Shown: piece after piece, positions 1 to 9,540 of the stretch
Layout of the letters: each line of letters begins with the position of its first letter
Numbering within the stretch: position 1 is the stretch's first letter
Notes under the pieces: model-generated
The model's database searches: none
What the model saw: the letters and a program-made list of their open reading frames with translations, nothing else
What the model was told of the DNA's origin: nothing
Translations under genes and position numbers: made by a program
Assembly (NCBI RefSeq): GCF_029227915.1
Contig: NC_079878.1
Location: 33,321,501 to 33,385,500 of the forward strand
Length of the DNA stretch: 64,000 nucleotides
Direction: 5' to 3'
Origin: Hydractinia symbiolongicarpus
Lineage: Eukaryota > Cnidaria > Hydrozoa > Anthoathecata > Hydractiniidae

Positions 1-188
1 ACGGGCCGAGTCCGGGATTTACGGGAAATCGCGGGTTTTCGTTTGCCGGCGATTAAACTTCTTTTATTCAGCGTCTCATCAAAAATGAAAACATTTTTAA
101 AAACTACAAGTCTCATGGGCTTTAGTGGTGAAATAATAATTTAAAAAATCGTTTGGGAAATGAGTTTACTCACAGGGTACTTTCTTTG

Positions 189-193
189 TATAC
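189..193 (+). other. 12 bp deletion junction between TATAC repeats (short monomer 1)
   Basis: The sequence reads TTTGTATACGGGTCAAG, whereas neighbours read TTTGTATAC-(N)7-TATACGGG. One TATAC and the spacer are missing, leaving a monomer of about 190 bp. This is what slippage or single-strand annealing between the two TATAC copies would produce. Confidence 0.8.
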
Positions 194-340
194 GGGTCAA
201 GCCCCGGATTTACGGGAAAACGCTGGATTTCGTTTGCCGGCGATTAAACGTCTTTCATTAAGCGTCTCATCAAAAATGAAAACATTTTTGAAAAGTACAA
301 GTCTCATGCGTTTTAGTGGTGAAAAAATAATTTAAAAAAT
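194..340 (+). repeat. Divergent monomer segment (AACGCTGG / TTTCATTAAGCG subtype)
   Basis: This monomer reads AAAACGCTGGATTTCG where most read AAATCGCGGGTTTTCG, has TCTTTCATTAAGCG in place of TCTTTTATTCAGCG, and has AAAAGTACAAG in place of AAAACTACAAG. The same combination recurs at about 4,033-4,180 and 9,296-9,440 and was not seen after 10 kb. It may be an older lineage that survived at one side of the array. Confidence 0.75.
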
Positions 341-2613
341 AGTTCGGGAAATGAGTTTACTCCCTGGGTACTTTCTTTGTATACTTTTGACTAAACGGGC
401 CGAGTCCGGGATTTAGGGAAATCGCAGGTTTTCGTTTGCCAGCGATTAAACTGCTTTTATTCAGCGTCTCATCAAAAATGAAAACATTTTTGAAAACTAC
501 AAGTCTCATGCGTTTTAGTGGTGAAAAAATAATTTAAAAAATCGTTCTGGAAATGAGTTTACTCACAGGGTACTTTCTTTGTATACATTCGACTATACGT
601 GCCAAGCCCGGGATTTACGGGAAATCGCGGGTTTTCGTTTGCCGGCGATTAAACCGCTTTTATTCAGCGTCTTATCAAAAATGAAAACATTCTTGAAAAC
701 TACAAGTCTCATGCGTTTTAATGGTGAAAAAATAATTTAAAAAATCGTTCTGGAAATGAGTTTACTCACAGGGTACTTTCTTTGTATACATTCGACTATA
801 CGTGCCAAGCCCGGGATTTACGGGAAATCGCGGGCTTTCGTTTGCCGGCGATTAAACTGCTTTTATTCAGCGTCTCATCAAAAATTAAAACATTTTTAAA
901 AACTACAAGTCTTATGCGTTTTAGTGGTGAAAAAATAATTTAAAAAATCGTTCTGGAAATGAGTTTACTCACAGGGTACTTTCTTTGTATACATTCGACT
1001 ATACGTGCCAAGCCCGGGATTTACGGGAAATCGCGGGTTTTCGTTTGCCGGCGATTAAACTGCTTTTATTCAGCGTCTCATCAAAAATGAAAACATTCTT
1101 GCAAACTACAAGTCTCATGCGTTTTAGTGGTGAAAAAATAATTTAAAAAATCGTTCTGGAAATGAGTTTACTCGCAGGGTACTTTCTTTGTATACATTCG
1201 ACTATACGTGCCAAGCCCGGGATTTACGGGAAATCGCGGGTTTTTGTTTGCCGGCGATTAAACTGCTTTTATTCAGCGTCTCATCAAAAATTAAAACATT
1301 CTTGAAAACTACAAGTCTCATGCGTTTTAGTGGTGAAAAAATAATTTAAAAAATCGTTCTGGAAATGATTTTACTCACAGGGTACTTTCTTTGTATACAT
1401 TCGACTATATGTGCCAAGCCCGGGATTTAGGGAAATCGCAGGTTTTCGTTTGCCAGCGATTAAACTGCTTTTATTCAGCGTCTCATCAAAAATGAAAACA
1501 TTTTTGAAAACTACAAGTCTCATGCGTTTTAGTGGTGAAAAAATAATTTAAAAAATAGTTCGGGAAATGAGTTTACTCCCTGGGTACTTTCTTTGTATAC
1601 TTTTGACTAAACGGGCCGAGTCCGGGATTTAGGGAAATCGCAGGTTTTCGTTTGCCAGCGATTAAACTGCTTTTATTCAGCGTCTCATCAAAAATGAAAA
1701 CATTTTTGAAAACTACAAGTCTCATGCGTTTTAGTGGTGAAAAAATAATTTAAAAAATCGTTCTGGAAATGAGTTTACTCACAGGGTACTTTCTTTGTAT
1801 ACATTCGACTATACGTGCCAAGCCCGGGATTTACGGGAAATCGCGGGTTTTCGTTTGCCGGCGATTAAACCGCTTTTATTCAGCGTCTTATCAAAAATGA
1901 AAACATTCTTGAAAACTACAAGTCTCATGCGTTTTAATGGTGAAAAAATAATTTAAAAAATCGTTCTGGAAATGAGTTTACTCACAGGGTACTTTCTTTG
2001 TATACATTCGACTATAGGTGCCAAGCCCGGGATTTACGGGAAATCGCGGGCTTTCGTTTGCCGGCGATTAAACTGCTTTTATTCAGCGTCTCATCAAAAA
2101 TTAAAACATTTTTAAAAACTACAAGTCTTATGCGTTTTAGTGGTGAAAAAATAATTTAAAAAATCGTTCTGGAAATGAGTTTACTCACAGGGTACTTTCT
2201 TTGTATACATTCGACTATACGTGCCAAGCCCAGGATTTACGGGAAATCGCGGGTTTTCGTTTGCCGGCGATTAAACTGCTTTTATTCAGCGTCTCATCAA
2301 AAATGAAAACATTCTTGCAAACTACAAGTCTCATGCGTTTTAGTGGTGAAAAAATAATTTAAAAAATCGTTCTGGAAATGAGTTTACTCGCAGGGTACTT
2401 TCTTTGTATACATTCGACTATACGTGCCAAGCCCGGGATTTACGGGAAATCGCGGGTTTTTGTTTGCCGGCGATTAAACTGCTTTTATTCAGCGTCTCAT
2501 CAAAAATTAAAACATTCTTGAAAACTACAAGTCTCATGCGTTTTAGTGGTGAAAAAATAATTTAAAAAATCGTTCTGGAAATGATTTTACTCACAGGGTA
2601 CTTTCTTTGTATA
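297..2613 (+). repeat. 6-monomer HOR, period 1,216 bp, about two copies
   Basis: Diagnostic variants recur exactly 1,216 bp apart and in the same order: AATAGTTCGGG (near 341 and 1,557), GACTAAACGGG (near 388 and 1,604), GCGGGCTTTCG (834 and 2,050), ACATTCTTGCAAAC (near 1,095 and 2,311), and GGAAATGATTTTACTCACAGG (near 1,361 and 2,577). Matching extends over about 297-1,397 against 1,513-2,613. Scattered differences include TATACGTGCC against TATAGGTGCC near 1,998-2,020. The duplication is recent relative to monomer divergence. Confidence 0.88.
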
Positions 2614-3178
2614 CTTTCGACTATACGGGCCGAGTACGGGATTTACGGGAAATCGCAGGTTTTCGTTTGCCGGCGATTAAACTTCTTTTATTCAGCGTCT
2701 CATCAAAAATGAAAACATTTTTGAAACTACAAGTCTCATGCGTTTTAGTGGTGAAAAAATAATTTAAAAAATCGTTCGGGAAATGAGTTTACACCCTGGG
2801 TACTTTCTTTGTATACTTTTGACTATACGGGCCGAGTCCGGGATTTACGGGAAATCGCAGGTTTTCGTTTGCGGCGATTAAACATCTTTTATTCAGCGTC
2901 TCATCAAAAATGAAAACATTTTTGAAAACTACAAGTCTCATACGTTTTAGTGGTGAAAAAATAATTTAAAAATTCGTTCGGGAAATGAGTTTACTCACTG
3001 GGTACTTTCCTTGTATACTTTTTACTATACGGGCCGAGTCCGGGATTTATGGGAAATCGCGGGTTTTCGTTTGCCGGCGATTAAACTTCTTTTATTCAGC
3101 GTCTCATCAAAAATGAAAACATTTTTAAAAACTACAAGTCTCATGGGCTTTAGTGGTGAAATAATAATTTAAAAAATC
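2603..3178 (+). repeat. Segment duplicated at 6,648-7,224 and 7,662-8,238
   Basis: GAGTACGGG, TTTTTGAAACTACAAG (one A lost), GAGTTTACACCCTGGG, AAACATC, CTTTTTACTATACGG and CATGGGCTTTAGTGGTG occur in the same order at an offset of 4,045 bp, and again 1,014 bp further on. About three monomers are shared. One private one-base loss, GTTTGCGGCG near 2,869, marks this copy. Confidence 0.8.
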
Positions 3179-3637
3179 GTTTGGGAAATGAGTTTACTCC
3201 CTGGGTACTTTCTTTGTATACTTTTGACTATACGGGCCGAGTCCAGGATTTACGGGAAATCGCAGGTTTTCGTTTGCCGGCGATTAAACTTCTTTTATTC
3301 AGCGTCTCGTCAAAAATGAAAACATTTTTAAAAACTACAAGTCTCATGCGTTTTAGTGGTGAAAAAATAATTTAAAAATTCGTTCGGAAAATGAGTTTAC
3401 TCACTGGGTACCTTCTTTGTATACTTTTGACTCTACGAGCCAAGCCCGGGATTTACCGGAAATCGCGGGTTTTCGTTTGCCGGCGATTAAACTTCTTTTA
3501 TTCAGCGTCCCATCAAATATGAAAATATTTTTGAAAACTACAAGGCTCATGCGTTTAGTGGTAAAAAAATAATATAAAAAATCGTTCGGGAAATGAGTTT
3601 ACTCCCTGGGTACTTTCTTTGTATACTTTTGACTATA

Positions 3638-3650
3638 CGGGCCAAGCCCG
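3638..3650. repeat. Short GC hairpin CGGGC-CAA-GCCCG
   Basis: A 5 bp inverted repeat with a 3-base loop occurs in monomers that carry both ACGGGCC and AAGCCCGGG. It uses the same guanines as the potential quadruplex, so the two structures would compete. It is absent from ACGTGCC and GCCGAGTCC subtypes. Confidence 0.5.
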
Positions 3651-3824
3651 GGATTTACGGGAAATCGCGGGTTTTCGTTTGCCGGCGATTAAACTGCTTT
3701 TATTCAGCGTCTCATCAAAAATGAAAACATTCTTGAAAACTACAAGTCTCATGCGTTTTAGTGGTGAAAAAATATATTAAAAAATCGTTCTGGAAATGAG
3801 TTTACTCACAGGGTACTTTCTTTG

Positions 3825-3829
3825 TATAC
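3825..3829 (+). other. 12 bp deletion junction (short monomer 2)
   Basis: TTTGTATACGGGCCAAG joins directly, with the second TATAC and spacer absent. It is followed by the divergent GTTTTCCGGCG monomer, as at 9,088. Confidence 0.8.
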
Positions 3830-4180
3830 GGGCCAAGCCCGGGATTTACGGGAAATCGCGGGTTTTCGTTTTCCGGCGATTAAACCTCTTTCATTATGCG
3901 TCTCATCAAAAATGAAAACATTTTTGAAAACTACAAGTCTCATGCGTTTTAGTGGTGAAAAAAAAATTTAAAAAATCGTTCGGGAAATGAGTTTACTTCT
4001 TGGGTACTTTCTTTGTATACATTCGACTATACGGGTCAAGCCCCGGATTTACGGGAAAACGCTGGATTTCGTTTGCCGGCGATTAAACGTCTTTCATTAA
4101 GCGTCTCATCAAAAATGAAAACATTTTTGAAAAGTACAAGTCTCATGCGTTTTAGTGGTGAAAAAATAATTTAAAAAATA
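3830..4180 (+). repeat. Pair of divergent monomers, matching 9,093-9,440
   Basis: Two adjacent divergent monomers, GTTTTCCGGCGATTAAACCT... with TTTCATTATGCG followed by AACGCTGG with TTTCATTAAGCG, recur as a pair near 9,093-9,440 at an offset of about 5,263 bp (26 monomers). Each pair begins just after a monomer end carrying the 12 bp deletion, so the pairs share descent and not only subtype. Confidence 0.75.
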
Positions 4181-5034
4181 TTTCGGGAAATGAGTTTACT
4201 CACAGGGTACTTTCTTTGTATACATTCGACTATACGTGCCAAGCCCGGGATTTACAGGAAATCGCGGGTTTTCGTTTGCCGGCGATTAAACCGCTTTTAT
4301 TCAGCGTCTCATCAAAAATGAAAACATTCTTGAAAACTACAAGTCTCATGCGTTTTAATGGTGAAAAAATAATTTAAAAAATCGTTCTGGAAATGAGTTT
4401 ACTCACAGGGTACTTTCTTTGTATACATTCGACTATACGTGCCAAGCCCGGGATTTACGGGAAATCGCGGGCTTTCGTTTGCCGGCGATTAAACTGCTTT
4501 TATTCAGCGTCTCATCAAAAATTAAAACATTTTTAAAAACTACAAGTCTTATGCGTTTTAGTGGTGAAAAAATAATTTAAAAAATCGTTCTGGAAATGAA
4601 TTTACTCACAGGGTACTTTCTTTGTATACATTCGACTATACGTGCCAAGCCCGGGATTTACGGGAAATCGCGGGTTTTCGTTTGCCGGCGATTAAACTGC
4701 TTTTATTCAGCGTCTCATCAAAAATGAAAACATTCTTGCAAACTACAAGTCTCATGCGTTTTAGTGGTGAAAAAATAATTTAAAAAATCGTTCTGGAAAT
4801 GAGTTTACTCGCAGGGTACTTTCTTTGTATACATTCGACTATACGTGCCAAGCCCGGGATTTACGGGAAATCGCGGGTTTTCGTTTGCCGGCGATTAAAC
4901 TGCTTTTATTCAGCGTCTCATCAAAAATTAAAACATTCTTGAAAACTACAAGTCTCATGCGTTTTAGTGGTGAAAAAATAATTTAAAAAATCGTTCTGGA
5001 AATGAGTTTACTCACAGGGTACTTTCTTTGTATA
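4170..5034 (+). repeat. Detached partial copy of the 1,216 bp HOR
   Basis: The subtype order of about 533-1,397 reappears here at an offset of 3,637 bp: AAACCGC, then GCGGGCTTTCG (4,471), ATTAAAACATTTTTAAAAAC, CATTCTTGCAAAC and CTCGCAGGG. It is separated from the tandem pair by about 1.55 kb of other subtypes, so the block was copied or moved as a unit of about four monomers. Confidence 0.8.
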
Positions 5035-5190
5035 CATTCGACGATATGTGCCAAGCCCGGGATTTACGGGAAATAGCGGGTTTTCGTTTGCCAGCGATTA
5101 AACTGCTTTTATTCAGCGTCTCATCAAAAATGAAAACATTCTTGAAAACTACAAGTCTCATGCGTTTTAGTGGTGAAAAAATAATTTAGA

Positions 5191-6457
5191 AATTCGTTAG
5201 GGAAATGAGTTTACTCACTGGGTACTTTCCTTGTATACTTTAAACTATACGGGCCGAGTCCGGGATTTACGGGAAATCGCGGGTTTTCGTTTGCCGGCGA
5301 TTAAACTTCTTTTATTCAGCGTCTCATCAAAAATGAAAACATTTTTAAAAACTACCAGTCTCATGGGCTTTAGTGGTGAAATAATAATTTAAAAAATCGT
5401 TTGGGAAATGAGTTTACTCCCTGGGTACTTTCTTTGTATACTTTTGACTATACGGGCCGAGTCCAGGATTTACGGGAAATCGCAGGTTTTCGTTTGCCGG
5501 CGATTAAACTTCTTTTATTCAGCGTCTCATCAAAAATGAAAACATTTTTAAAAACTACAAGTCTCAAGCGTTTTAGTGGTGAAAAAATAATTTAAAAAAT
5601 CGTTCGGGAAATGAGTTTACACCCTGGGTACTCTCTTTGTATAATTTTGACTATACGGGCCGAGTCCGGGATTTACGGAAAATCGCAGGTTTTCGTTTGC
5701 CGGCGATTAAACTTCTTTTATTCAGCGTCTCATCAAAAATGAAAACATTTTTGTAAACTACAAGTCTCATGCGTTTTAGTGGTGAAAAAATAATTTAAAA
5801 ATTCGTTAGGGAAATGAGTTTACTCACTGGGTACTTTCCTTGTATACTTTAAACTATACGGGCCGAGTCCGGGATTTACGGGAAATCGCGGGTTTTCGTT
5901 TGCCGGCGATTAAACTTCTTTTATTCAGCGTCTCATCAAAAATGAAAACATTTTTAAAAACTACCAGTCTCATGGGCTTTAGTGGTGAAATAATAATTTA
6001 AAAAATCGTTTGGGAAATGAGTTTACTCCCTGGGTACTTTCTTTGTATACTTTTGACTATACGGGCCGAGTCCAGGATTTACGGGAAATCGCAGGTTTTC
6101 GTTTGCCGGCGATTAAACTTCTTTTATTCAGCGTCTCATCAAAAATGAAAACATTTTTAAAAACTACAAGTCTCAAGCGTTTTAGTGGTGAAAAAATAAT
6201 TTAAAAAATCGTTCGGGAAATGAGTTTACACCCTGGGTACTCTCTTTGTATAATTTTGACTATACGGGCCGAGTCCGGGATTTACGGAAAATCGCAGGTT
6301 TTCGTTTGCCGGCGATTAAACTTCTTTTATTCAGCGTCTCATCAAAAATGAAAACATTTTTGTAAACTACAAGTCTCATGCGTTTTAGTGGTGAAAAAAT
6401 AATTTAAAAATTCGTTAGGGAAATGAGTTTACTCACTGGGTACTTTCCTTGTATACT
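5191..6457 (+). repeat. 3-monomer HOR, period 609 bp, two copies
   Basis: CTTTAAACTATACGG, AACTACCAGTCTCATGGG, TCTCAAGCG, TATAATTTTGACTATACGG and TTTTTGTAAACTAC all recur 609 bp apart. Aligned blocks are about 5,191-5,848 and 5,800-6,457, and the lines compared look identical apart from the first few bases (TTAGAAATTCG against TTAAAAATTCG). This is a very recent tandem duplication. Confidence 0.9.
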
Positions 6458-8386
6458 TTTGACTATACGGGCCGAGACCGGGATTTACGGGAAATTGCGG
6501 GTTTTCGTTTGCCTTCGATTAAACTTCTTTTATTCAGCGTCTCATCAAAAATGAAAATATTTTTAAAAAATTCAAGTCTCATGGGCTTTGGTGGTGAAAT
6601 AATAATTTAAAAAATCGTTTGGGAAATGAGTTTACTCCCTGGGTACTTTCTTTGTATACTTTCGACTATACGGGCCGAGTACGGGATTTACGGGAAATCG
6701 CAGGTTTTCGTTTGCCGGCGATTAAACTTCTTTTATTCAGCGTCTCATCAAAAATGACAACATTTTTGAAACTACAAGTCTCATGCGTTTTAGTGGTGAA
6801 AAAATAATTTAAAAAATCGTTCGGGAAATGAGTTTACACCCTGGGTACTTTCTTTGTATACTTTTGACTATACGGGCCAAGTCCGGGATTTACGGGAAAT
6901 CGCAGGTTTTCGTTTGCCGGCGATTAAACATCTTTTATTCAGCGTCTCATCAAAAATGAAAACATTTTTGAAAACTACAAGTCTCATACGTTTTAGTGGT
7001 GAAAGAATAATTTAAAAATTCGTTCGGGAAATGAGTTTACTCACTGGGTACTTTCCTTGTATACTTTTTACTATACGGGCCGAGTCCGGGATTTACGGGA
7101 AATCGCGGGTTTTCGTTTGCCGGCGATTAAACTTCTTTTATTCAGCGTCTCATCAAAAATGAAAACACTTTTAAAAACTACAAGTCTCATGGGCTTTAGT
7201 GGTGAAATAATAATTTAAAAAATCGTTCTGGAAATGAGTTTACTCCCTGGGTAATTTCTTTGTATACTTTTGACTATACGGGCCGAGTCCAGGATTTACG
7301 GGAAATCGCAGGTTTTCGTTTGCCGGCGATTAAACTGCTTTTATTCAGCGTCTCATCAAAAATGAAAACATTTTTGTAAACTACAAGTCTCATGCGTTTT
7401 AGTGGTGAAAAAATAATTTAAAAATTCGTTAGGGAAATGAGTTTACTCACTGGGTACTTTCCTTGTATACTTTTGACTATACGGGCCGAGACCGGGATTT
7501 ACGGGAAATTGCGGGCTTTCGTTTGCCTTCGATTAAACTTCTTTTATTCAGCGTCTCATCAAAAATGAAAATATTTTTAAAAAATTCAAGTCTCATGGGC
7601 TTTGGTGGTGAAATAATAATTTAAAAAATCGTTTGGGAAATGAGTTTACTCCCTGGGTACTTTCTTTGTATACTTTCGACTATACGGGCCGAGTACGGGA
7701 TTTACGGGAAATCGCAGGTTTTCGTTTGCCGGCGATTAAACTTCTTTTATTCAGCGTCTCATCAAAAATGACAACATTTTTGAAACTACAAGTCTCATGC
7801 GTTTTAGTGGTGAAAAAATAATTTAAAAAATCGTTCGGGAAATGAGTTTACACCCTGGGTACTTTCTTTGTATACTTTTGACTATACGGGCCAAGTCCGG
7901 GATTTACGGGAAATCGCAGGTTTTCGTTTGCCGGCGATTAAACATCTTTTATTCAGCGTCTCATCAAAAATGAAAACATTTTTGAAAACTACAAGTCTCA
8001 TACGTTTTAGTGGTGAAAAAATAATTTAAAAATTCGTTCGGGAAATGAGTTTACTCACTGGGTACTTTCCTTGTATACTTTTTACTATACGGGCCGAGTC
8101 CGGGATTTACGGGAAATCGCGGGTTTTCGTTTGCCGGCGATTAAACTTCTTTTATTCAGCGTCTCATCAAAAATGAAAACATTTTTAAAAACTACAAGTC
8201 TCATGGGCTTTAGTGGTGAAATAATAATTTAAAAAATCGTTCTGGAAATGAGTTTACTCCCTGGGTAATTTCTTTGTATACTTTTGACTATACGGGCCGA
8301 GTCCAGGATTTACGGGAAATCACAGGTTTTCGTTTGCCGGCTATTAAACTGCTTTTATTCAGCGTCTCATCAAAAATGAAAACATT
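6325..8386 (+). repeat. 5-monomer HOR, period 1,014 bp, two copies
   Basis: TTTTTGTAAACTAC (6,361 and 7,375), GCCGAGACCGGG (near 6,470 and 7,484), TTTGCCTTCG, AAAAAATTCAAG and AAAAATGACAACATTTTTG recur 1,014 bp apart. Matching covers about 6,325-7,372 against 7,339-8,386, with private changes such as GAAAGAATAA near 7,000. Confidence 0.88.
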
Positions 8387-9087
8387 CTTGAAAACTACAA
8401 GTCTCATGCGTTTTAGTGATGAAATAATAATTTAAAAAATCGTTTGGGAAATGAGTTTACTCCCTGGGTACTTTCTTTGTATACTTTTGACTATACGGGC
8501 CGAGTCCAGGATTTACGGGAAATCGCAGGTTTTCGTTTGCCGGCGATTAAACTTCTTTGATTCAGCGTCTCATCAAAAATGAAAACATTTTTAAAAACTA
8601 CAAGTCTCATGCGTTTTAGTGGTGAAAAAGTAATTTAAAAAATCGTTCGGGAAATGAGTTTACTCCCTGGGTACTTTCTTTGTATACTTTTGACTATACG
8701 GGCCAAGCCCGGGATTTACGGGAAATCGCGGGTTTTTGTTTGCCGGCGATTAAACTTCTTTTATTCAGCGTCTCATCAAAAATGAAAACATTTTTAAAAA
8801 CTACAAGTCTCATGCGTTTTAGTGGTGAAAAAATAATTTAAAAAATCGTTCGGGAAATGAGTTTACTCCCTGGGTACTTTCTTTGTATACTTTTGACTAT
8901 ACGGGCCAAGCCGGGATTTACGGGAAATCGCGGGTTTTTGTTTGCTGGCGATTAAACTTCTTTTATTCAGCGTCTCATCAAAAATGAAAACATTTTTAAA
9001 AACTACAAGTCTTGTGCGTTTTAGTGGTGAAAAAATAATTTAAAAAACCGTTCTGGAAATGAGTTTACTCACAGGGTACTTTATTTG

Positions 9088-9092
9088 TATAC
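9088..9092 (+). other. 12 bp deletion junction (short monomer 3)
   Basis: TTATTTGTATACGGGCCAAG shows the same deletion as at 3,825 and the same downstream divergent pair. These two are probably copies of one event; the junction at 189 may be the same or independent. Confidence 0.8.
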
Positions 9093-9440
9093 GGGCCAAG
9101 CCCGGGATTTACGGGAAATCGCGGGTTTTCGTTTTCCGGCGATTAAACCTCTTTCATTAAGCGTCTCATCAAAAATGTAAACATTTTTGAAAACTACAAG
9201 TCTCATGCGTTTTAGTGGTGAAAAAAAAATTAAAAAAATCGTTCGGGAAATGAGTTTACTCCCTGGGTACTTTCTTTGTATACATTCGACTATACGGCCA
9301 AGCCCCAGGTTTACGGGAAAACGCTGGATTTCGTTTGCCGGCGATTAAACCTCTTTCATTAAGCGTCTCATCAAAAATGAAAACATTTTTGAAAAGTACA
9401 AGTCTCATGCGTTTTAGTGGTGAAAAAATAATTTAAAAAA
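9093..9440 (+). repeat. Second copy of the divergent monomer pair
   Basis: It matches 3,830-4,180 in order and variants (GTTTTCCGGCG, then AAAACGCTGG with CTCTTTCATTAAGCG). Private changes include TATACGGCC with a lost G near 9,296 and AAAAATGTAAAC near 9,176. Confidence 0.7.
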
Positions 9441-9540
9441 TCGTTCGGGAAATGAGTTTACTCCCTGGGTACTTTCTTTGTATACTTTTGACTATACGGG
9501 CCGAGTCCGGGATTTAGGGAAATCGCAGGTTTTCCTTTGC

